64,000 bases of DNA from JBILXY01 sp044378055 (GTDB taxonomy: Bacteria > Patescibacteriota > JACMRA01), in assembly GCA_044378055.1 (NCBI GenBank), contig JBILXY010000004.1, forward strand, positions 1 to 64,000, in the 5' to 3' direction. A program made the position numbers and the translations under genes. A model generated the notes under the pieces. The model had not been told where the DNA came from and did no database searches. It saw only the letters and a list, made by a program, of their open reading frames with translations. Below are positions 1 to 7,378 of this stretch, piece after piece (within the stretch, counting starts at the first letter, position 1; each line of letters opens with the position of its first letter).

Positions 1-119
1 CACCTTTAAAACTACTACTAAATAATCACAGAGGTGTAACAAAAGAAAGGAGAAGTAAATTAATTCACACGTACTTTAATCATAGGAATATTACATAATC
101 CATCACCCCAATTCTTTCT

Positions 120-1643
120 TTAAGTCAAAATTTTTGATGGAGCATGATTTCTTGATAAATAGTTTTTTACGAATTCAGATACAGAATATATAACTTCTCC
201 AGAATTAGATTTTGAGCTAAGTCTTGTCACAAAGGATGATGAACAAAGGTTATTTATACCCTTTTGTACTTCATAAGGATCTATCCCAGATAAATAGCAT
301 AATTCGTTGTGGGTTATAGGTTGTTGATAGCCCAATATTGTTAATAAAACTCCTTTAGCTTCTTCTTGTAGCTTATTATAAATATTTGATAGACAAAACT
401 CCTCTAGCTCTGACTTATCATTTAAAATTTGATCAGGAGTAAAACCCTCTTCGACAGCGTCAACAAACCATTTTATAGATAGAGGATTGTAATCTAGTTT
501 TTTTACATATTCATCTTCTTTGTTTGAACTTAGCAAAAGTTTACTATTTCTAATATAAACAACTGCTTTTAATAATTTAATTGCATCTGAAGATTTCAAT
601 CCTTGTATTTCATATCTTTTTTCTAATTCTCCTAGCCCCACCCTTGAGGTAATCAAAATTTTACAGTTCTTTATTTGGCCTATAATTTCCCTAATTCTAT
701 CATTTTCAAAGGTCTCTAGATTGTCGATAATTAATAAAATTCTAGTTTTTTCTAGCTCTTTATTAATCTCTTCGATTGTGCTCTCAACAGATTCATGAGC
801 TGTGGATATTTCATTCGCAATATTTTTTATTAGACTATAAACATCTTTTATTGAGTCTTTAATTTCTACTAAATTATGTCTTGTCAGTCTATATTCTTTA
901 GCAGAAAACCAAATAACAGCATCAAACTTACTTCCGCTATCTTTAATTATATCATAAGCAATTTTTAAAGCGAGAGCAGTCTTTCCAACTCCACCAATGC
1001 CCACTATACTTATTATCGATATATGGCTATCAATTAATTGCTTTATTTTTTCGAGGTCACTTTCTCTACCAATAAAGCCAGTTTCATCAAATTCAACGGG
1101 TGGTAAGTTGTGGTAAACAGAAGAATCACTTTCAAAAGACCTTAATTCTTGGGTTTTAAGAAGATATTCATTACTCTCAATATTGTTTTTAAAGCCTATA
1201 GTATAGTACCATATGTCTTCATTTGTTAGTTTAGAAATAAAATCTTTTACAAGCTCCCTTGATTCGAAAGTGTATGGTCTAGCATGAGCTAAATCATTTC
1301 TTATAGGCACAAGACTCCTCAGATCATACTCTCTGTTTTTAATATCATTCAAAACATTTCGAGGTATAAGTATTTTATTCTTAAAAATAATTTCCCAAGA
1401 TTCTTGAAAATCAATATAGTCAACAACATCTTCAATACTATCTTCTGGATTTGCTTTAATGTTTGATTGCTTAAAACGTTCTAAAATCTTGTCTTTATTT
1501 GGTAAAAAACTAAAAACATCATCTTCAGTATATTGAAAAGATGGAACAATAAATTTTTTAATAATATGTTTTAAATCCATCTCTATATTATAGAAATAAT
1601 TTACCATTACCAGCCTGTTATCAGAATTAGTATGTAAAGTCAT
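120..1643 (-). CDS. HEPN-STAND (NB-ARC-like) NTPase, probable defence protein
   Basis: The 507-residue protein has three parts. The N-terminal ~150 residues hold RNDLAH (R115 to H120), the R-x4-H signature of HEPN ribonuclease domains. Residues ~185-400 form a STAND/NB-ARC NTPase: IGRE linker, P-loop GIGGVGKT (215-222), Walker B ILLIIDNLE (~305), the ITSR motif and a GLPL-like YNPLS. Residues ~435-500 look like a winged helix. In related HEPN-STAND proteins, ligand sensing drives oligomerisation and RNA cleavage, usually as antiphage abortive infection; that role is inferred here. A C-terminal repeat sensor domain, normal in this class, is absent. After the stop the same frame stays open for 19 codons, so truncation is possible. 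The family call is firm, the function moderate. Confidence 0.8.
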   Translation of the reverse strand: MTLHTNSDNRLVMVNYFYNIEMDLKHIIKKFIVPSFQYTEDDVFSFLPNKDKILERFKQSNIKANPEDSIEDVVDYIDFQESWEIIFKNKILIPRNVLNDIKNREYDLRSLVPIRNDLAHARPYTFESRELVKDFISKLTNEDIWYYTIGFKNNIESNEYLLKTQELRSFESDSSVYHNLPPVEFDETGFIGRESDLEKIKQLIDSHISIISIVGIGGVGKTALALKIAYDIIKDSGSKFDAVIWFSAKEYRLTRHNLVEIKDSIKDVYSLIKNIANEISTAHESVESTIEEINKELEKTRILLIIDNLETFENDRIREIIGQIKNCKILITSRVGLGELEKRYEIQGLKSSDAIKLLKAVVYIRNSKLLLSSNKEDEYVKKLDYNPLSIKWFVDAVEEGFTPDQILNDKSELEEFCLSNIYNKLQEEAKGVLLTILGYQQPITHNELCYLSGIDPYEVQKGINNLCSSSFVTRLSSKSNSGEVIYSVSEFVKNYLSRNHAPSKILT

Positions 1644-1967
1644 ATTATTTTATAGAACTTTTACTTAAACATAATTTATCCGTCAATAAATTTAACATTT
1701 CTTTACTCAAATCAAAATGCTTTTCATATTATTTTGTATATAAATTGCATAGCAAGCAAAACATCTTTTTTTAGCAATTGTAGTAACTCTTCTTTTGATC
1801 AAACTTGATAATTAGGGAAAAACTACGCAATTTTAGAACTTTTTCTTGACAAAGTAACTTGTCCCACAGCTTGAAGGATTATTTGTGCTACAGCTTGTGG
1901 CACTTTTTAGCTTCAATTTAATTTTTTTGGTAAATGGAATATCAAACTCGCTAATTTACCAGTACTT
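1644..1967. other. Intergenic stretch with one hairpin
   Basis: No convincing coding sequence in 324 bases. The region is AT-rich and holds a strong hairpin at 1885-1903 (GTGCTACA, GCU loop, TGTGGCAC, with one wobble) followed by TTTTT on the plus strand. This reads as a plus-strand terminator although no plus-strand gene is visible upstream. A TTGACA lies on the plus strand about 40 bases before it, so a very short transcript is conceivable. CAGCTTG occurs twice in the same stretch. Confidence 0.4.
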
Positions 1968-2600
1968 TTACTCAATATTCTTAAGGCTTTCCAAACTACC
2001 AACCACCTCTTCAACCCCATAACTTTGCAAAGCTCTGCCTCCAAGATTCTTAAACACTTTACAGACACTAGCCGAGTCATCAATTACTACACATTTTGAA
2101 ATTTCCACACCTAGTTCTTTAGCTTTGTCCAAAAAATATTGGCCGTTACTTGTAGTTTTAAAAATTCCTAAATTGTACGAATTATCTATTTCATCAAAAC
2201 TTTCTTGTAGAATTGGATTACTTGGCAAAGTAAATCTATCAAAACTATCCGTGTTTCCAGTTGCTAGAATACAATAGTAATCTTTTCTTAATTCCTGAAT
2301 TTTTTCTAAAACAGATGATGATATATCAATATTCCTGCAACCTCTTTCAAAAATTTCAAATAGCTGTAAATATGGAACACCAACGGCATCATTCAAAATT
2401 TCATGAATTTCTTCACTGGTATATTTTCCAAGCATCCAATCTTTTATTATTTCTGGCTTTTCTTTAAACAAAAAATTCTCAATTGGTTGATGATATGAAT
2501 GAAGTGGATGACTTTCAGCTTCTAATTCTTTCCAAAAATTATTGTAAGAAATTACACCGTTGAAGTCTATGAATAAAATAGGTTTTATAATTTTCGCCAT
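1968..2600 (-). CDS. HAD-superfamily hydrolase with DxN motif I
   Basis: This 210-residue protein carries the HAD motifs in order: motif I IDFNGVI (nucleophile D12), motif II ATGN (T114), a lysine near 148, and motif IV VVIDDSA (D174, D175). HAD phosphatases normally have DxD in motif I, the second Asp acting as general acid/base; here it is Asn14, so catalysis may be altered. The middle region (~20-95) is probably a helical cap. The substrate cannot be predicted. It lies 18 bases downstream of the next minus-strand gene, so the two may be cotranscribed. There is no clear SD before the ATG. Confidence 0.75.
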   Translation of the reverse strand: MAKIIKPILFIDFNGVISYNNFWKELEAESHPLHSYHQPIENFLFKEKPEIIKDWMLGKYTSEEIHEILNDAVGVPYLQLFEIFERGCRNIDISSSVLEKIQELRKDYYCILATGNTDSFDRFTLPSNPILQESFDEIDNSYNLGIFKTTSNGQYFLDKAKELGVEISKCVVIDDSASVCKVFKNLGGRALQSYGVEEVVGSLESLKNIE

Positions 2601-2618
2601 AATTAAATGAAAGAGCTT

Positions 2619-3188
2619 CTAATCCAACACAATCTCAAAAATATCTTCCTCTTTAAAACTTACTGGGTCTGGCGTTAAAAGGTGTGGAATATAGGCGTAA
2701 AGTAAAGGGTTTTTGCCCAAATTATGAGCTTCTAAATAGTACTTTTTGGCTTTTTCTGGAATACTTTCTAAATTATTTAAACTGAAAAATTCTTCAACAC
2801 TTAAGCAATCATCGGCTGGCAAAACATTAATCAAATTATTAGTGTGTTTCCAAACTATTTTTCTTTCACTAAAATTTTCTAGTGGTATTTTGGCTATCCT
2901 AAATTTCTTTTTAATTGGAATATTTAAATCTATAAAAGTTTGAAAAACCAAGGATGGATTATGTAAGGAAAAGAAGCAAACATCTCCCCAGTTTATAAGC
3001 TTATCGCCCCAGTTAAAATTGGTGTGAATTTCAGGTGAATAAACAATACTTTCAGTTGTCTTTTCTCTTCCAATATATTTCTGACTTGCAATCGCAGCAA
3101 TTTCAGGATAAACATTACGGAGAGTATTTAGAGGAAAAATTGTATTGCCAACAAAATTATCTTTTAATATATGGTAAGCAAAATGCAT
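2619..3188 (-). CDS. Conserved hypothetical protein
   Basis: I do not recognise the family. The open frame extends upstream to 3305, but that part overlaps the divergent Nudix gene; starting at the Met of MHFAYHILKDN (3188) removes the overlap and leaves ~51 bases between the two divergent start codons. The resulting ~189-residue protein is soluble, with no signal peptide or membrane segment, and contains a Trp/Asn/Asp-rich patch (NWGDKLINWGD). It is followed by the HAD gene after 18 bases, suggesting an operon and perhaps a shared metabolic clean-up role with the nearby Nudix and GNAT genes. That link is inference. Confidence 0.6.
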   Translation of the reverse strand: MHFAYHILKDNFVGNTIFPLNTLRNVYPEIAAIASQKYIGREKTTESIVYSPEIHTNFNWGDKLINWGDVCFFSLHNPSLVFQTFIDLNIPIKKKFRIAKIPLENFSERKIVWKHTNNLINVLPADDCLSVEEFFSLNNLESIPEKAKKYYLEAHNLGKNPLLYAYIPHLLTPDPVSFKEEDIFEIVLD

Positions 3189-3239
3189 AAACTGTTTTAA
3201 GTTTAAATTGTAAACCAAGTTTATAGCAAATAATAAATT

Positions 3240-3692
3240 ATGCCAAAACCAAAAGACCCAAAAAAGTGGACTCACATGTTTACAGATGATATTAAATTTT
3301 CTCAAAAAGCTTTAATTTTACACCCTAAAAATCAAAAATTTCTTGTTCTTCAAAGATCTTTAAATTCTAAAACTCACCCTGGTTTTTGGGATTTTCCAGG
3401 TGGAAATGTATTGTATGGTCAGTCGGCTAAAAATTCTATTTTAGAAGAAATTAAGGAAGAAGCAGGAATAACGCTTCAAAATGAATTAATACCTATTATG
3501 GTAGATGGTGAAATGAAAGAGGATAGAGATTTATACAGAATATTTGTTGGATACTTTGGCCAGGCAGATTCTGAAAATATCAACTTATGCATGGAGCATA
3601 TTGATTATAAATGGATAACAAAAAATGAATTTATAGAACTTGAAACTGTGGATATTCTTAAAGAAATGGTTGAAAAATCTGGAATAATATGA
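3240..3692 (+). CDS. Nudix hydrolase with a degenerate Nudix box
   Basis: A 150-residue Nudix protein. PGFWDFPGGNV precedes the Nudix box, but the box departs from GX5EX7REUXEEXGU: the first Glu is Gln (GQ) and the Arg of REU is Glu (LEEIKEEAGI). The EExG metal-binding glutamates are kept, so some activity is possible. The substrate is unknown. There is no SD; an alternative start is Met13 at 3276. The gene ends at TGA, and the same frame continues open straight to the GNAT ATG 24 bases later. It probably forms an operon with the genes up to 5783. Confidence 0.8.
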   Translation: MPKPKDPKKWTHMFTDDIKFSQKALILHPKNQKFLVLQRSLNSKTHPGFWDFPGGNVLYGQSAKNSILEEIKEEAGITLQNELIPIMVDGEMKEDRDLYRIFVGYFGQADSENINLCMEHIDYKWITKNEFIELETVDILKEMVEKSGII

Positions 3693-3716
3693 ATCAAAAC
3701 TTTAAATTTTATAATT

Positions 3717-4241
3717 ATGCTCGGACCAAAAATTATTATAGATACCAATATTTCTTTGCGTGAATTTCATAAAGATGATACTGTGCTTTGGCTTAAGTGG
3801 AACAACGATAAAGACTTGCAAAAATACATGCCTGAACCTTTTGAAGTTAGAACAATTCAAGATGAGAATGAGTTTTTAGAAGAAGCAACCAATGAAGATG
3901 ATGGTATTTACTGGACTATTGAAGACAGTTTTACTTCAAGACCAATAGGAATAGTTTCTGTTACTGAAATAAGCCAGCATCACGGACTTGGTGAGTTGGG
4001 TATTATTATTGGCGAAAAAGAATATCACGGAAAAGGTATTGCAAGTAAGGTAATTGAAGGTGTTTTAGACTATTGTAAAAATAAGGGATTACGAAGAATT
4101 ACTGCAGAGTATGAAGAAGGGAATATTGGCTTGCAAAAAGCCTTAGAAAAAAATAGTTTTATTTTAGAAGCTAAATGTATTGATTCCAGAATTAAGAAAG
4201 GTTTACCAATTAATACTTTTAGATATTATAAATTATTTTAA
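3717..4241 (+). CDS. GNAT N-acetyltransferase (RimJ/RimL-like)
   Basis: A 174-residue GNAT protein of the Acetyltransf_3 type. It shows the N-terminal SLREFHKDD strand-helix, a central beta sheet with GIVSVTEI, and the acetyl-CoA pyrophosphate-binding loop GEKEYHGKGIASKVI (Q/R-x-x-G-x-G/A pattern). Such enzymes acetylate protein N-termini or small amines; no specificity can be read here. No SD is present, and it starts 24 bases after the Nudix stop in the same reading frame. The next gene begins only 2 bases after its stop, so it is part of a tight operon. Confidence 0.85.
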   Translation: MLGPKIIIDTNISLREFHKDDTVLWLKWNNDKDLQKYMPEPFEVRTIQDENEFLEEATNEDDGIYWTIEDSFTSRPIGIVSVTEISQHHGLGELGIIIGEKEYHGKGIASKVIEGVLDYCKNKGLRRITAEYEEGNIGLQKALEKNSFILEAKCIDSRIKKGLPINTFRYYKLF

Positions 4242-4243
4242 CT

Positions 4244-5284
4244 ATGCACTTCTTCACCCAACTAACCAAACTAAAACCACAAGACAAAGTAGCTATAATT
4301 TCTCCTTCTTTTGCTGCTCCAGCTGTTTGGCCAGAAGTTTTTCAACTAGGCCTTTCTAGGCTTAAAGAATATGGTTTACAGCCTGTTCTTTATCCAACAA
4401 CTGCCAAGTTAAATTCAACTGGCGAGGAAAGAATGGTGGATATTGTTTCAGCATTTTCCGATAAAGAAATTAAAGCAGTATTTGCAACGCTGGGCGGCGA
4501 TGACCAAATTACATATATACATAAACTTCCAGCAGATATAATTAAAAACAACCCTAAACCATTTTTTGGTTTTAGTGATAATTCCCATTTAGCTAACTTT
4601 TTATGGTTACAAGGCATTCCTTCTTTTTATGGTGGCTGTGTATTTACCCAATTTGCCATGCCAGTTAAAATTGATGATTTCACCAAAAAGTTTTTAGAAA
4701 TTGCCATGTTTAACACTGGAACTTTCGAATTAGAAGCTAGCCCAAAACACTGTCAATATTCAGATACTAATTGGTCTGATCTTAAAACCATGGAACATGA
4801 AAGACATTTTGTTAGAAATGGAGGTTGGTTTTGGGATGGTGAAACAAATGCTACAGGTTACACTTGGGGAGGTTGTTTAGAATCTATAGATGAAATGCTA
4901 AGAAGTGGGGTGGAAATTCCAACCTCAGAACAATTCAAAAATATTGTTTTGGTTATAGAAACTTGTGAAGAGTTAAACCCTAGTTATTATGTTCATAGGG
5001 TAATTAGAGCTTTGGGCGCTCGTGGTATTCTGCAAAATATAAAAGCTGTTTTAGTTGGAAGGCCAGATACTGGAATTATGGATGCAGGTAAATCTGATGA
5101 ATGGAGAGAAGACTATAGAACCCAGCAAAGACAAACTATTTTAGAAACAGTTCGCCAATATAACTACATCTGCCCAGTTATTCAAAACATGGATTTTGGC
5201 CATACTTATCCACAAATACCTTTGCCATTAGGTAGTTTAGCTGAAATAAATTGCCAAGAAAAAAGTATGAAAATTGGATTTTAG
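4244..5284 (+). CDS. S66-family peptidase, MccF/LD-carboxypeptidase-like
   Basis: The 346-residue protein matches the S66 serine peptidases. The nucleophile elbow is FGFSDNSH with Ser111, the second member is Glu239 in LVIETCEE, and the histidine is His320 in DFGHTYPQIPLP, giving a Ser-Glu-His triad. The family includes cytoplasmic LD-carboxypeptidases that recycle muropeptides and MccF, which inactivates microcin C-type nucleotide antibiotics. The GFSDN elbow and the GNAT neighbour recall MccF/MccE self-immunity, but that is inference. There is no signal peptide, so it is cytoplasmic. The 2-base gap to the GNAT gene supports cotranslation. Confidence 0.85.
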   Translation: MHFFTQLTKLKPQDKVAIISPSFAAPAVWPEVFQLGLSRLKEYGLQPVLYPTTAKLNSTGEERMVDIVSAFSDKEIKAVFATLGGDDQITYIHKLPADIIKNNPKPFFGFSDNSHLANFLWLQGIPSFYGGCVFTQFAMPVKIDDFTKKFLEIAMFNTGTFELEASPKHCQYSDTNWSDLKTMEHERHFVRNGGWFWDGETNATGYTWGGCLESIDEMLRSGVEIPTSEQFKNIVLVIETCEELNPSYYVHRVIRALGARGILQNIKAVLVGRPDTGIMDAGKSDEWREDYRTQQRQTILETVRQYNYICPVIQNMDFGHTYPQIPLPLGSLAEINCQEKSMKIGF

Positions 5285-5312
5285 TTAAAATTATGCTAAA
5301 TCAATAAAATAT

Positions 5313-5783
5313 ATGCCAAATCTAGAATCCCAAAAATACAGGGCTAGTATTGCTGGAATATTCATTAAAGATAACAATGAAATCCTTTTAGTACAAAACA
5401 ATTCATTTGGTGTGGATGAGTGGGATTTTCCTAAAGGAGGTATGAATCTGGGCGAAGATGAAGAAGATACTTTGAAAAGAGAGATACAAGAAGAGCTTGG
5501 TGACAAAATAAAATATTCAATAATTAGAGCAAGTTCATGCAATATAATCTACACCTGGTCTAAAGAAAAGCAAGCAAGGGAGGGTATGCGTGGTCAGGCT
5601 AGAATTAGTTATTGGTTAAAATATATTGAAGGAGAAATTGAAATTGACACAAGTGAGATCAGAAAATTTAAATGGGTACCAGTAACAGAATTGGAAGAGG
5701 TTCTAAAAAAGTCTAATTGGCCATTAGAAATAGTTGAAATGCTGCTGTTTGATTTAAAAAATGTAATAACTCATCCCAACTAA
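5313..5783 (+). CDS. Nudix hydrolase, RppH/Ap4A-hydrolase-like
   Basis: A 156-residue Nudix protein with a textbook box: GGMNLGE, seven residues, then REIQEELGD. The WDFPKGGM lead-in is typical of RppH and diadenosine-tetraphosphate hydrolases, which remove pyrophosphate from 5'-triphosphate RNA or hydrolyse ApnN alarmones. It would therefore act on RNA 5' ends or dinucleoside polyphosphates in the cytoplasm. It lies 28 bases after the S66 gene and closes this plus-strand run. No SD. Unlike the Nudix gene at 3240, all catalytic residues are intact. Confidence 0.85.
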   Translation: MPNLESQKYRASIAGIFIKDNNEILLVQNNSFGVDEWDFPKGGMNLGEDEEDTLKREIQEELGDKIKYSIIRASSCNIIYTWSKEKQAREGMRGQARISYWLKYIEGEIEIDTSEIRKFKWVPVTELEEVLKKSNWPLEIVEMLLFDLKNVITHPN

Positions 5784-5912
5784 GCTGAGTTTGGCTTAAC
5801 AATTCAAGACTTAGAAGAAATTGAAATAGCTAAAAAAGAAATTCAGCTAGGTTACTCTACCAAAGTAAAATCTGGGAAAGACCTTTTGGACTCTCTGAAA
5901 ATCACACCGTAG
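5784..5912 (+). pseudogene. Antitoxin-like gene fragment without a start
   Basis: Directly after the Nudix stop, and in the same frame, 42 codons are open to a TAG at 5910-5912. The peptide includes LTIQDLEEIEIAKKEIQLG and then KSGKDLLDSLKITP. The amphipathic, charged helix ending in DLLDSLKI resembles the C-terminal toxin-binding tail of RelB/Phd-type antitoxins. There is no ATG, GTG or TTG near its beginning and no intact toxin gene after it. I read it as a relic of a toxin-antitoxin module. The family call is weak, the lack of a start is clear. Confidence 0.45.
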
Positions 5913-5932
5913 GGGAATGCCTTCGGCTTCCC
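5908..5932. repeat. GTAGGGG-type palindromic hairpin
   Basis: Stem GGGAA plus GCC, loop TTC, GGC plus TTCCC (5913-5932, one bulged T), preceded by CGTAGG. It overlaps the stop of the antitoxin fragment. Similar GTAGGGG-led hairpins occur, in the other orientation, at 12089-12110 and 41478-41499. Confidence 0.5.
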
Positions 5933-6054
5933 AGGAGATACTCAAAAAAATTATATCAACACGGAATTTTAATTAAGCTCAAAATAACCTATTTGGGCAG
6001 GCAAGCCATACCCCTACAGACGAAACTTAGATTAGTTTGTTAAGTTAAACAAAC

Positions 6055-6840
6055 CTAAAGAACCCTATCAACCAAAATCTCAGCATCCAGCCTCATCAAT
6101 TCATCCCAACTAAGCTTATTCTGTTTTCTATACTCTTCAATTAAATAATAACCAATTGTATAACCAGCCCATAACGGATACGGATCTTTTTCAAAATTTG
6201 TAAATACATTATTATAATCTTCTTGGTTTTCAGAGTTTAAAATTGGTTTAATTTTTTCTAACCACACCTTGCTTTCTTTTTTATCAAAAACTTCAGTCCA
6301 TTTAGCCCTTTTCCCTCCAACAAGTTCCAGCCTAAAGTGTTCTGCCAACCCTTCTGCAACCAAGCCTTCATTAACTGTTTTCCACTGATGATATTGATAA
6401 AAAACTGAGTGATTGTATTCGTGAATCAAGGTTTCTATTAAGTGAACCTGAAAATTACACTCTGGGTGAATATACAAATGAATTGCATTTTTTGCTGCAC
6501 AAAATCCCATTATTCCATCCATTTTTTCTATTGAAAAAGGGTTCAAAGTAGGAATTAAATAAACATGAACCGTGTTCTTATTTTCTAAAATCTTCATAGC
6601 TTTATTTAAATTTTGCTCAACGATTTTTTGAACATTTTCAGATTCATTTTCGCTAAATATTGCCTCACCTTTTTTAGATTTAACAAAGGCTTTTATTTTT
6701 TGAACTAAATACTTTTTTAAACTAAATCCACCTAGCTTAGGTTCAGAATTAGAAATATTTTCGAGCAAGGATTTTTTAAACTCTGAATTACTTGGAGCTT
6801 TAAAGTTTAGGTAATTGTGGATTATGAATTTTGAGGACAT
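6055..6840 (-). CDS. Predicted Zn-dependent protease (DUF2268-like)
   Basis: The 261-residue protein contains HEYNH (H140 to H144), an HExxH zinc site, followed by EGLVAEGLAEHF at ~158-169 whose glutamates could be the third ligand, as in gluzincin-like DUF2268 proteases. The hydrophobic stretch YPLWAGYTIGYYLIEEY near residue 225 is also typical. There is no signal peptide or membrane segment, so it is probably cytoplasmic. The substrate is unknown. No SD precedes the ATG. It stands alone on the minus strand, separated from its neighbours by more than 200 bases on both sides. Confidence 0.7.
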   Translation of the reverse strand: MSSKFIIHNYLNFKAPSNSEFKKSLLENISNSEPKLGGFSLKKYLVQKIKAFVKSKKGEAIFSENESENVQKIVEQNLNKAMKILENKNTVHVYLIPTLNPFSIEKMDGIMGFCAAKNAIHLYIHPECNFQVHLIETLIHEYNHSVFYQYHQWKTVNEGLVAEGLAEHFRLELVGGKRAKWTEVFDKKESKVWLEKIKPILNSENQEDYNNVFTNFEKDPYPLWAGYTIGYYLIEEYRKQNKLSWDELMRLDAEILVDRVL

Positions 6841-7053
6841 ATTTGCATAAAGTTATTGTAACTCTTTTTATAAAAAAGTTTACAGTCAAAGTAATTTAAT
6901 AATTATCAAACATGAACGATGAATGTTTAAATCTGGTGAACAACAAATTAGCTTGAAAGCTTGTGGATATATAATCGGCGAGAGTGTAAGTTTGACAATA
7001 GGCAAATTTAAAGTGTCTGTAAGTTTAGATTGTAAAGAAAAAGGAGAAATTTA

Positions 7054-7326
7054 ATGCAGATAGATAATCTTGATAGTTTAGAGGAAATTATTACAATTGA
7101 AGTAACATCATCAATAATAATTTACACTGACGACGAGCGAGATTTAGTTATAATATCTTCTAGCAGTTCTAATAAAGCTTACTGTGGATATTTTAAGTTA
7201 AGCTTAGAAAAGCTGCTTTTTAATGCTGGTTTTGAGGTATATTCTGAAAATGAGAACAGCACAACGATAGCAAACACCCACGAGGCAACTGTAAGGAAAT
7301 TCTTAAGGTCTACATCTATTATGTAA
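7054..7326 (+). CDS. Orphan 90-aa protein with strong SD
   Basis: I do not recognise the family. The start is fixed by AAGGAGA at 7041-7047, six bases before ATG. The protein is acidic, begins with beta-rich sequence (EIITIEVTSSIIIYTDD) and contains a run of serines (ISSSSSNKAYCGYF); no membrane segment or signal peptide is evident. A terminator follows 10 bases after the stop, so this is a monocistronic unit. The canonical SD contrasts with conserved neighbours that lack one. Confidence 0.6.
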   Translation: MQIDNLDSLEEIITIEVTSSIIIYTDDERDLVIISSSSSNKAYCGYFKLSLEKLLFNAGFEVYSENENSTTIANTHEATVRKFLRSTSIM

Positions 7327-7336
7327 AATCCAGACT

Positions 7337-7366
7337 AGGCAGCTTAAAAACTGCCTCTTTATTTTT
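7337..7366 (+). terminator. Rho-independent terminator
   Basis: Stem AGGCAG (7337-7342) with CTGCCT (7351-7356), then CTTTATTTTT. It ends the 90-aa orphan gene and lies just past the 3' end of the convergent aspS. Confidence 0.8.
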
Positions 7367-7378
7367 GGTCGAAAATTC

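Noticed and set aside
1..119. Continuation of the HEPN-STAND protein
   Set aside because: The frame after the TAA is open for 19 codons only, with no recognisable domain, so I kept the first stop.
2619..3305. Longer start for the minus-strand hypothetical gene
   Set aside because: It would overlap the divergent Nudix gene by 66 bases and adds a hydrophobic, Trp-rich stretch that does not look conserved.
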